Source: Dermatemys mawii
Taxonomy: Eukaryota > Chordata > Testudines > Dermatemydidae
NCBI GenBank assembly: GCA_007922305.1
Contig: ML677374.1
Coordinates: 8,494,094 to 8,558,093 of the forward strand
Length of the DNA: 64,000 bases
Reading direction: 5' to 3'
Position numbers and translations under genes: made by a program. Every line of letters starts with the position of its first letter. Position 1 is the stretch's first letter. The notes beneath the pieces are model-generated. The model was given only the letters and a program-made list of their open reading frames with translations. It searched no databases and was not told where the DNA came from. Below, piece by piece: positions 13,010 to 23,128 of the stretch.

Positions 13010-13225
13010 TGTTACTAGTGGGCTCCAAGTTTTTGCTGTATAGACGTATCCTAAAGCTGCCGCCTCGCTGCAAAATAACAGGGCTTAGACCCAAGTCACA
13101 GCTGGACTCGGGGTCCTGGCCCTGGGCTCCTGAGGTTCCCTGACCTGAGTCAGACTGATTTGTGTGCGAATGGAAATGGGGCTTGGGCTTGGGCTCAAAC
13201 CTGAGTCCGCGCCCGGGCCTAGTGC
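13010..13225. mobile_element. Palindromic MITE-like element
   Basis: The ends 'ttttgctgtatagacgtatc' and 'gcgcagtgtagatgcaccc' are imperfect inverted repeats resembling the GTCTACA-type termini of the MITEs at 25989 and 32626. Confidence 0.4.
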
Positions 13226-13924
13226 GCAGTGTAGATGCACCCAATTGGTCTTTCGAAAGGTGAGCACGTTGGCAGTGAATTAGCCGGTCTCTCCCTCTAA
13301 GCACGTGGACCTATTGGGGGAGCTCAGGCGGGCCTGTTCTAGGTGGTAATGGTGGGGAAGGGATTTAACTGGATTTATTGCAGTCTCTCTTCCCTCTCCC
13401 TTATACTCTCTGCCGCAATCTATTCGTGCCTCTGAAGGGTGCCTCTAGATGACACTATCAACTCCTCAATTTTGTAGGTTTATGTGGTTAACCCTAAAAA
13501 TTATTTGCAATCAAAAACCTGCCATTCAAAATCCTCACTCACGGATGGGAGTGACTGGAACATCATTTGAAGGAAGGAAAAGATAGCCGGGTGCCCTGGA
13601 GTTATTGTAACAATCTGAGAAACGCTGGAAATTTCTTCTTACGGTTTTCTTTCTTGTTTGTTGTTGGTTCAAGCCTGTGGCTGGGATGTTCAAAGACACC
13701 TTTGGGATTTGGACACCCTTCCCCCGTTCATTTTAATCAGAACTGGGCATCCATGTCTTTTAGAAAATCTCAACCCTTGCTTTTAAACACGCCATTTTGC
13801 AAGACTGTGTTCCATAATTTGTCTGTAATGAAGAATAACTATTCATCTGCATGAGACAGGAGGGCTGACATGGCAGGTCTTACTCTTACAAGTCGTCTCC
13901 TTGGAGTCCCTGTCACAGGAAGGC

Positions 13925-14090
13925 TGGTCGTGTGGTTAAGGCACTGGGATCTCTAGATTCAGTGCTTGGCTGTGCTACAGATTCATCATCTGTGACCTTG
14001 GGCAAGTCACTTCATCTTTCTGGGCATCAATTCCCCTTTGCTAAAATGGGAATCATCACAATTTTCTGTGTGTGTCTGGTACGTACAGAC
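13925..14090 (+). mobile_element. MIR-like SINE, 5' part (split by hAT insertion)
   Basis: The MIR core 'ctgtgaccttgggcaagtca' is clear at 13989-14008. The element is interrupted at 14090 by a hAT MITE and resumes at 14431. Confidence 0.55.
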
Positions 14091-14422
14091 CAGGGGTGGA
14101 CAAACTTTGACTTGTAAGCCACTTGCGGCTCTCTTACCATTAAAGTGCAGTTTGCGGAGCCCCCCACAACCCCCCATTCTCCACCTACAGACTGCAGGAG
14201 AAGCTCCAGACCTCTGCCTTGCCTCTGGGTAGTGCGGGATGGGCTTCTGCCCAGTGAGGAGAGGGGTCCTAAGCCTTCGGGTCTTTGGGATGCCCCTGCC
14301 AGGGCTTCAGCAGGAGCAGGGCTGAAGTTCCAACCACCGGCTCCCGGCAGGCACGCCCCAGCTCTCGAACATCAGAAGATTATTGTATGTTGCTTGGAGG
14401 GCCAGAAAGTTTGGCCTCCCTG
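14091..14422. mobile_element. hAT-type MITE nested in a SINE
   Basis: The left end caggggtggacaaactttg and the reverse complement of the right end (cagggaggccaaactttct) are inverted repeats of hAT type. The flanks gtacagac (14083-14090) and gtatagac (14423-14430) form an 8-bp target duplication with one mismatch. There is no transposase, so it is non-autonomous. Confidence 0.8.
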
Positions 14423-14430
14423 GTATAGAC

Positions 14431-14645
14431 TGTAAGCTAGTCAAGACAGAGACTGTCTGACTCTGTGTGTGCGTGTGTGTGTGTTTGTTATTATTTGTTT
14501 TGCAGTAGTGACATACAAACACAGAACAAAAAGCGGGTCTCTGCCCTAAAGAGCTTACAAACTAAGTGCCTAGCACAATGGAGCTTGATCTCAGGTGGAC
14601 CCCGAAGTGCTACAATACTAATAAATAGTATTAAAGTCTTGAAAT
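14431..14645 (+). mobile_element. MIR-like SINE, 3' part, with internal GT run
   Basis: It resumes at 'tgtaagctagtcaagacaga' and ends 'gtgcctagcacaatggagct ... aatactaataaatagtatta'. A GT run (14464-14483) and an inverted fragment of the same family ('ctgccctaaagagcttacaa') lie inside. Confidence 0.5.
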
Positions 14646-17600
14646 ATTAAAGTAGATAAAGTCAAAGACTCTAAGCTAACCATGCCCCTTTGGCAGGGGT
14701 TTGGCCTGTGGTGCTGGTAGATTGGCTTCATCACGCTCTATTATCTCAGAGTGTTCTGCTCTGTGCAAAACGGTGCCACCCACAATTATTTCATGAACCA
14801 GCCCCTCCATGTGCTGATGCCTGGTGTAAATGGTCCAAGGGACACACGTGTTCAAAACAATCGGGAGGTCCCTTTACGTTTGCAAACAGTTCCTTGTGCT
14901 GTCCCCTGGAGGAGCTGTCCTTGGTCCTGCAGCTTGTTGTAGGTTGGGTCGTGTGTGGGAGATCAGAGCGAGGCCTGCTGGAAAAGTGTTGGGTTCCTTT
15001 CAGATTTTCATCGGGGTCGTGACACAGACTCTAGCGTCCTGCCCCACCCGTAGAAGCTTTCCTTTACAATGGGGCAAATCATTCGTCTCCTTCCAGTCCG
15101 CGGGCTCCCAGCTCGCCTGCATGAAGGGCGTGGACCCGAGGCGTGTAATGGAACAGACTTCTGCAGGGGCTCCCTCTGCTCCAGCATGCAAAGGATTTGG
15201 GGGCTGGACCGGCACATGGTCCTAACAAATACGCTCCATCTGTGACCTCAGCAGATCTGCCAGGACTCTGTGCTGAAGACAGGTCGGCGTGTAGTTTGCT
15301 TGTCTCCTCCCTCGTTTTCGTTCTTTTTTTATTTTCACACTTCAGCCTCACAAAGCCAGTTCCCTGTGCACGGTTTCCATGAAAACAAGGCATTTAGCTG
15401 CAGCTAAAGCAAAATCCATCTGCTAAATGAATGCCATTAAAAATCTCTCTGAGGTCCCTCGTCTTGCGCCCCTCTGCCGCGGTCTCTGGAGCTCTCTGAG
15501 CGTAGAGTCCATTAAACCGTGGTGAGATTTCAATAAAGGGGAAAGGGGAGAAATCTAAAGCCACTTGTCTTGTGCAGAAAGGTCTGGCTGGGTTTATGTA
15601 ATAAAAAGGTGACGTTTTTTGAAGCGTACCGGGGAGGCGATTATTTGGACTGGAAATCAATAACCGTATCCTTGGCCTCAGAATTGACTGGAAATAATGA
15701 ATTTTGGGCCAGCTGCTGTCAGACAAGTGACGTGAGCAAAGTAACTGAGCCGAGTGCCCCGTGTTTGCTTTGGAGGCCCCATTGCCGGCAGAGCTTGTGG
15801 CTTCATTAATGGTGCTGGCCCATCATGGATCAGGTGTCACTTGTCCAGTCTGAGCACTGGGCAACGCTGCCCCTTTGGGGGCCAGTTTTATCCAGGCATT
15901 ATTGGCTTTGGAATTGTTCGTTGCCACGGTGGCTCCAAGAGGCGCCCCGTCTGGATTGGGACCCTGTTGTTCTAGGCGCTGTGCGTGCGTATCATGGCAA
16001 TATGGTCCCTGCTCCAAAGAACCAACAGCCTCCGTAACTACATCCGCCAACCTGCCGTCTCCACCCACTTCCTGTCGAAATGCTCCCCCCTCCGTGCACC
16101 TGTCGGAACGCCGCTGACTCCAGCTCTTCTGAGTCCCAGCCCTGCGGGTGCCAGTCCTGGCACCATGCAGCTCCCCTTGCTGCCGGCCTTCAAAGAGATG
16201 CAGCCACATCCCTTCCCGGGGCCTCTATGGCCAACTCCCAAAAGATGCTTGTTTCCCGTCAGGGCAGGGGAATAGTCTCTATGCTCAGTGACTGCCCAGA
16301 TGTGGGGTGTCTCTGTTTTGATGTCTGGGTTGTTTGCAAGAATCCCATTTATCTGACCTTCCCGCCACAAAAACGTTGGGGAATGCAGTGCTGTGTTCGA
16401 TCCCATCGGGACCAGCGATATTTAAAGCCATCTAGGGATTTTTAACATGTATTTGTATAGATTTAAATCCAATTTCTAAGGGAACATTGGTGCAGTAAAC
16501 AAGTGGAAGCAGGGAGTGGCCCGTACAGATGGCTAACGCTAATTGGGATGTGGGAAGAGCTGAAAGACGCAGTGTGAAAACCGTGTCCTTTCATTTCTCC
16601 AATTAACATTTCTCCTCCTTCCTGACACCCCCAGCAGAAGAATAGAAGGGTACAGCACGCTACAGGCAAATGAGCTTGTTCCATCTGCCCCCACCCCGGC
16701 GCGCATGCGCCAGGAACCTGCCGTAGAGAATCCAGTTCAGTTCAGGTGCTGGCCGAGAACAAACGCGAATTCCCTTGGAAGTTGAGGCTTCGTTGTAATA
16801 GAACATGAGGAGTGTAGGGAGCTGGACGGCGAAGCTGTGGAGTTCTTCTGCTGTGACCCTGGGGGTCTTTTCAGAGCCATTAAACCGCGTGCCACATCAG
16901 TTATGAAAGTAAAAAAACCTGTTTGAGCCTCTGGTACTTCTGGGTGGTCCCGTGTCTGGACACACACAAAAGGCCGCTTCACATAGCCAAGCTGAGCCGA
17001 TTGACTAATGTGCCGTGAAGCTGCGTGTGGCCTGGTGAGGGGTTGGATTATAACAGGTACACTGCATGCTTTAGGCCTCTAACTTCTGATGCGTTGAGCT
17101 AGGAAATGCATGGATGGATGAAGAGACAGCCCCTGCCATGAATATCGTATCCCCTGTACGGATAAGACAGAGAGCGTCGTCGTATCCCTGTTGTATAGAG
17201 AGACCACTGAGGCACGGAGAAATTAAATGATCAGGTCGCACAGTAGGTGGATCCAGGGGTTGAAAGCAGATCTCCTGATTCCCAGGCTGGGACCTTAACC
17301 ACAAGACCGTCTTTCTGTCCGCCGAAATAGGACACGTACCTCCGAGTGCTGAGAATACAGTGGTTCAATCAAATGCCTTTCCTGCCATTTCCCTTCCCAC
17401 GTACATTACACATGTGTTCGGGTCAACGAAGTAGCGTTTTCGTGACTAGTGGTGATGAGAAATGTCACAATGGCGGAATTAAATGTGGGGGCTTTCGGGA
17501 CAGGCGGGGTGGAGATTCCCCGGGGTATCAGCCCCGGCGAATATTAGTAATTCAAGTCCTGTCGGCTGTGGTTTTAACTAAATTTGTTTCGTTAATATTT

Positions 17601-18019
17601 TATTGTCTTATTAAAAAAAAAATACGGTTCCTAAGCAACAGCGAGGCTTCTCTTCCCAGCTCTGTTCTGCCCCGACCAATTGCTTCTGCTTGATCTGAAA
17701 CATCTCACGTGGTTTTTTCAGTGACGCACCAGCTGCTCCCCGACCCCGCTCCGTGCTGGGATCCTTACAGTGGACAGTCTCTGGAGCCAGGCCGCTCTGT
17801 GCTCCCCCTGCTCTAGGAGCACGCTCTGTTCTTCTCGTGCAGCTCCGCTTGGGCTCGTGAATCCCCACGAGCATCCGTGCAGCGCTCACCCCCGCTGCGC
17901 CGCCTCAGAGCGGAGACAGCCCCTCTCACGGGAATGATGCTGTCAGCACGAGGCTCCTACTCAAGCCAGAGCACTGGGAACACAATAGCTGCCCATCCCA
18001 TCTGGAGGCGGTCGTGATG
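14646..18019. other. Intron, nothing recognised
   Basis: Two weak MIR-like fragments (~15955-16030, and 17100-17310 in reverse) lie in otherwise unassigned sequence. Open frames on both strands overlap without homology. Confidence 0.35.
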
Positions 18020-18940
18020 AACACTACTGCCTCTCGATATGAGCTAACCGCAGAGGGGTCCGGCGGGGATGTCCTGTTCCTCCGCTCCGCAGGGCACAAT
18101 ATAAGGAGCGCTGCCGCCTCCCCCCACCCTCACTTCCTTTTTGCCTCCAGTGACGATGCTGGAACTTCTGCTTTTTCGGCTAGTTCAGTGCGTCTCCCAA
18201 AGGTTTCTTTGTGAAATAGTTGTACGTAGTTCGGTATTGACCCTTAGTATTAGTTCTAGTTAGTAGGTCCCGATCAGGACTCAGCCCAGGGACGGGGCGT
18301 ATCCCGATCCCCAGACTTTAATCCATGCCATCGTTGTAAGCAGCCCATCCCCATCAGCAACCCGCACGTTCGCTGTTTCAGGTGTCTCGGCGACGGACAC
18401 ATAAGCGACACGTGTTGCATCGGTGAGTCGTCCAAACCCAGAACAAAACAGAGGCGATACGTCCGTCTCGGGACACTCCTGATGGAGTCGGCGCTGACCA
18501 TGGCACTGGAGCAGGGGTCTGACTCGGCCCTGGGCTCCGCAGCATTGGCACGGAGCGCCCCGCTGGTGACGTCTACGAGCCGGCACTGATTCCCCCCCGT
18601 CCCCGGCCATGAAGCCCAAGATGTCCGTGAGGGGAAGATCTCTCACTTCCCGTGAGGGAAAGGAGAGGGCCGGAGGAGAGCCGAGACCTGTGCTGGGCGT
18701 CTCGACGCCTCCGTCAGGGAGTTGGTCGACTTCCTCCTATACTGTGCCTGCCACACCGGACAATGATGAGGGCCTCAGTCAACTCAAAGTCCCATCGCCG
18801 CACGGGGCCCTGCCGGTGGCGCAGGACACCTGTGTGGCTGTGACTAGTCGTTGCCGAGTTACCATGAGGTTCCCTGCAGGGCTTGGAGGCGCGAAACAGC
18901 CTCGGGTTGAATTGATCCCTACTAAACCGGATTAACGGGT
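18020..18940 (+). pseudogene. DIRS-like retrotransposon gag relic
   Basis: Around 18325-18420 a frame reads CHRCKQPIPIS, then CFRCLGDGHISDTC, a Cys-rich gag-type motif. A basic stretch and RSLTSREGKERAGGE follow from 18636. I associate this order with the N-terminal gag of DIRS-type elements abundant in turtles. Stops break the frame near 18590. The reverse transcriptase and tyrosine recombinase regions are absent, so it is a 5' fragment. Class assignment is from memory. Confidence 0.5.
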
Positions 18941-20624
18941 GATCAGAGACCAGCTGCCGCTGGGTCTGGGGCTAGCTCAGCAGCTGTGTGCGCTGCTTCC
19001 TTTCTCCATTGCCGCGGCCAGCACTGGCCTGCCGGTCACGGAGACCTGTAACCTCAGCTTCCTCTGACTCGGGCCTCTGTCCGGCTCCTCACATCCAGGC
19101 AGTGTCTAAGTCTGCTGACACTTCTCCCCCCACTCCTCTGAGAGTCGTGTGCCTCGCACAGGGACCCCCAGCCCCATGGCAGTGCAAATAATAAACAGAG
19201 CTGCCAGCGGGGTGAGCCAGAAGGGGAGGTGCAAGGGACCACTCACACAGAGGCTGGCCACACCTTCACTCCCTGAGCCCACTGCAAGGAGAACCTACCT
19301 TCCCACTGCAAGGGAACCTACCACGGCAGGGCTGTGACGGTGGGGGTGTGATGCAGAGGGGTGATGGCAGCTTCCCCCCGGGGGCCGTGCTGTCCCTTGT
19401 TGCTTCCTTCTGGTTCTAAAAGTTCTTGAGCCAAACGCTGGCTTTCAAACAGTCCTGTCTGTTCCACTGTCTGCTTGCTCGGATCTGCTCAGGGATCAAG
19501 GGCCGGCGAGGGATTTGTTGCTGTACGATCTGCTTTTCTCGTACTTTCTGCCCCTCATCAGTTTGGTCCTTAGGAGACTGTGAGACAGTGGAAGGCGGCC
19601 AGGAATTTCAAGTGGGGTCCATGGTTGCCTTCAAACGGGGATGGTCTTGTGGCTAAGGCATTGAGCTGGCACCCAGGAGATCTGGCCCGAGTTCCTGGCT
19701 CTCCTAGCCACTTGGGTACCTACCAGGGGTCCCGGGTGGAGTCATGTACTCCACGCTGCCCCAGCTTTGCTGCTATTGTTGTTACAGCTCCGTAGATCCA
19801 GGCTAGCTCAGGGATGTCTACACATGCAGCAGTCACACCTCTGACAACAATGTAGACGTCTCCTGTGTGTACAGTGTCTGGGCACAACGGGGCTCTGACC
19901 TTGGTTAGGGTTTCCCAATGCTACCATAAAGGAAATAATACTAATAATGTTTCAAAAATTAAAGGTATACGTGACTTGCCATTTTTGAGATCTGCAGATT
20001 TGTTTGTAGCTGTATTTTCAGTTCAACTGGGGAACGGTAAGTGGGAACTAACCGTGGACTAATAGAACTCCATGAATTACAGCATTCGCTTTTTACAACC
20101 GGGAATGTAATTGGCAGTGACTTCAGAGCCTTCTGAATACTTTACACTAATAACAATCCTGTCAATGTAAATGATAACTGAAGTAGCCTTCAAACGCCAG
20201 CGCTTTCTTATATGGGGACATGTGTGACCAAAAAGAGAGAGAAAATCAATGGATCGGTATTTTATCCATCTGGTTTCCAAGAGAGTAGCTGCTGAATGCT
20301 GTTGACCGTATTAAACCAGCGGATGGTAAGATCTTGAGTTCCCTGCTTAAGGAATTGATCGATGGGAAGCAGGTATACTTTAATTAAAAATGAAAACACA
20401 TGAAAAAAGCCTTTTGTTGGTGAAGGATAAGCGTGAAATACATTCTAGTCTCCCAAGGTCCAGTGCATTTGCAAGAATCTAGCAATAAAACTAGGTTGAT
20501 TCAAACCGTCTGTTTGTTTGGAGCAAGGCCTGTGTTTAGAATTTTCCTGCAGATGAGAGTTTATCCGGAGGGTCTATTACAAGTGCACTGAGGAAGGTAG
20601 TCATGTTCAGACCTATAGTACGAA
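18941..20624. other. Intron, nothing certain
   Basis: No gene seen. A MITE-like patch with 'gatgtctacacatgcagcag ... aatgtagacgtctcctgtg' lies at 19814-19880. Confidence 0.3.
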
Positions 20625-20790
20625 AGACAATTGCTTACAGTCTAATTACACAAGACAAAGGGGAAAGGGAGTATTGTTATCCCTGGTTTACAGACGGGGA
20701 ACTGAGGTACAGAGAGAGATTCAGGCTCAAAGGGGTGTTCTTCACTTGAATTAGCTGCCACAGGGTCAGCTTTCAAACCTGGCCTTTAAC
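20625..20790 (-). mobile_element. MIR-like SINE fragment
   Basis: It reads 'tatccctggtttacagacgg ... ggaactgaggtacagagaga', the reverse complement of the conserved MIR core end. Confidence 0.4.
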
Positions 20791-21831
20791 TCATGTGCCA
20801 ATTGGGACTGTCTCTACAGTCCAGCTACTGCCAGCATAGTTATGTCCATCAGAGGTGTGATCCCATTGGAATCAGGCACCTCTGTCCCCAGTGGGATTTT
20901 TCAAAATCCCCTGTTTGTATCTTCGGGTGCCTAAACAACTTTAAGAATCGGTCAGTTTCTATCTAATGCGGAGATGATGTACGTTGGAGCGGAGGGAACC
21001 CAGTTTGTTCTCTGTGATGAAAATGTAATGTTACCCTGTTAGCAGCAGACAGTCTGTGGTAAATTGCAATCAATAAACACGGGAGAAGATTGCTCAGAGG
21101 CTGGAAAGCCAGCTCCAGAGAGTGGGGAGCGCTTTGCAGAGGCTTCAGAGACTGATGTTTTCAGTGAGGAAGCAATATTGTCCTCCTTTGCATACAGCGT
21201 TGACTGGATGGGTCATTTGCAGCCTAGCGTTAAACACTAGTAGACATGAATGGCTCTTTCCCCTCCCAATTGTCCAGGCTAGTCTCCTGGCTCTCTGCAG
21301 CAACTGAAGTGTAACGTTCAGATTTCGGGGTGGGGTGGGGCACTGTGCATGACTGAAATAAAGCCAGCGTGGGCTGGCGAACTTCAGAGTCGGTGGTGAG
21401 AAGAATCACAAAATGAACGTAACCGCTTGGTAGCGTCCCAGGGTGGCCAACTTACTAATCACACACAACCAAATGCCCTTGCCCTGCCCCTGCCCCTGCT
21501 CTGCGGCCTCACCCCCAACTCACTTCATCCCCCCTCCCTCGGTCACTCGCTCTCCCCCACCCTTGCTCACTTTCACGGGGCTGGGGCAGGAGGTTGGATG
21601 GGGAAAGGGGTACGGGCTCTGGGGTGAGGCCAGAAATGAGGGATTCAGGGGGTGGGAGGAGGCCACTCCATTCCTCCATTTCCCTTCTGTAAAATGGAGA
21701 TGGTGATACTGACCTTGAGAGGAAAAGTGCTATATAAGAGCCAGATATTACAATTAATTATGGGAATTAAAATATAGTATTTTAGGGGACCCATTGGTAC
21801 GAGTCTGGTGCTTGGTATGCTGTGTTACCAA
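20791..21831. other. Intron with simple-repeat-like GC patch
   Basis: It includes a palindromic repeat fragment (20855-20955) and a C-rich block (21470-21560: 'ccctgcccctgcccctgctc'). No gene was seen. Confidence 0.3.
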
Positions 21832-22465
21832 TTCATAGAATCATAGAATATGAAGGTTGGAAGGGACCTCAGGAAGTCATCTAGTCCAACCCCCTGCTCA
21901 AAACAGGACCAATCCTCAACTAAATCATCCCAGCCAGGGCTTTGTCAAGCTTGACTTTAAAATTCTCTAAGGAAAGAGATTCCACCACCTCCCTAGGGAA
22001 CTCATTCCAGTGCTTCACCAACCTCCTAGTGAAAAAGTTTTTCCTAATATCCAACCTAAACCTCCCCCTCTGCAACTTGAGACCATTACTCCTTGTTCTG
22101 TCATCTGCCATCACTGAGAACAGTCTAGATCCATCCTCTTTGGAACCCCCTTTCAGGTAGTTGAAAGCAGCTATCAAATCTCCCCTCAGTCTTTCCTGTA
22201 GACTAAACAATCCCAGTTCTCTCAGCCTCTCCTCATAAGTCATGTGCTCCAGGTCCCTAATCATTTTTGTTGCCCTTCTCTGGACTTCCCAATTTTTCCA
22301 CATCCTTCTTGTAGTGTGGGCTCCAAAACTGGACACAGTACTCCATATGAGGCCTCACCAACGTCGAATAGAGGGGAACAATCACGTCCCTCAATCTGCT
22401 GGCAGTGCCCCTACTTATACAGCCCAAAATGCCGTTAGCCATCTTGGCAACAAGGGCACACAATT
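21832..22465 (-). mobile_element. CR1 LINE, 5'-truncated 3' end
   Basis: On the minus strand it encodes the C-terminal end of CR1 ORF2: [20 protein letters not shown], then [14 protein letters not shown] and [13 protein letters not shown], followed by the 3' UTR and the terminal ATTCTATGATTCTATGA microsatellite. A frame break near 22257-22336 separates it from the upstream segment containing [10 protein letters not shown]. It is inactive. Confidence 0.95.
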
Positions 22466-22689
22466 ATGAGATCTCGTCTTCTCTCTGCTTTTTGGTTCCT
22501 AGAAGGCCAGCCTCCTATTATGTAATCCACATAAATGGCTCTCAGAGGCACAAAATATTGCCTGGAGGAAAAAAATATAAATATAGATAGACACCTGCCA
22601 GGATATTTCGGTTTATGCAGGTTCCTCTAGAACCTGGCTGTGGAGTTTCGTCTGAGGCTGTGAGTGCACTTAGCAAGCCTGACAACATC

Positions 22690-22850
22690 CGTTTGGAACA
22701 GGTAAGTGTATCCCTGCTTGCCTGATGGAGAAACCGAGGCACAAAGAGAGTGAATGATTAGCTTGAGGTCACACACCGAGTTCATAGCTGAAGCAGGAGT
22801 AGAACCCCTGGCCCCTCATCACTTATTACCCTGGCCCACGTTCTCTCCCT
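22690..22850 (-). mobile_element. MIR-like SINE fragment
   Basis: 'gagaaaccgaggcacaaaga' and 'aggtcacacaccgagttcat' match the reverse complement of the MIR core. It ends ~115 bp before the first SGSM2 exon in the window. Confidence 0.5.
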
Positions 22851-22965
22851 GCCTAAGTGTTTGATTCGTTTTATTAGATGACTTCCTTCTCCTTACTGAC
22901 ACATGCCAAGAAGAATGGGGTGGAGGATCCGGGTGCTCGTGGTGATGCCTCCTTTCCTCTTCCAG

Positions 22966-23128
22966 GAGTGGTGGAGGCCTGCCTCCTGCACATGCTGAAA
23001 CGCAGAGCTGCCGGCTTCCTCCGCACCGATAAGGTCGCTGCCCTCTTCACCAAAGTCGGCAAGACGTACGCGGTAGCGGGGGACGTCTGCAAGAAAGCGC
23101 AGGAGCTGCAGCAGCAGGCGGAAGGGAG
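22966..23128 (+). CDS. SGSM2: SGSM2 coding exon 1 in window (RUN domain start)
   Basis: The acceptor is ttccag|GA and the donor AG|GTAAGG. The exon opens with two bases that finish a glycine codon, then reads [20 protein letters not shown] and ends ELQQQAEG. This is the first part of the RUN domain, an all-helical small-GTPase-binding fold (window residues 1-53). The basic [10 protein letters not shown] motif is diagnostic of SGSM proteins. The preceding exon (start Met to ~residue 45 in mammals) is absent. Confidence 0.95.

Noticed and set aside
21942..22160. A plus-strand frame over the CR1 copy.
   Set aside because: Antisense shadow of the CR1 ORF2 end on the minus strand.
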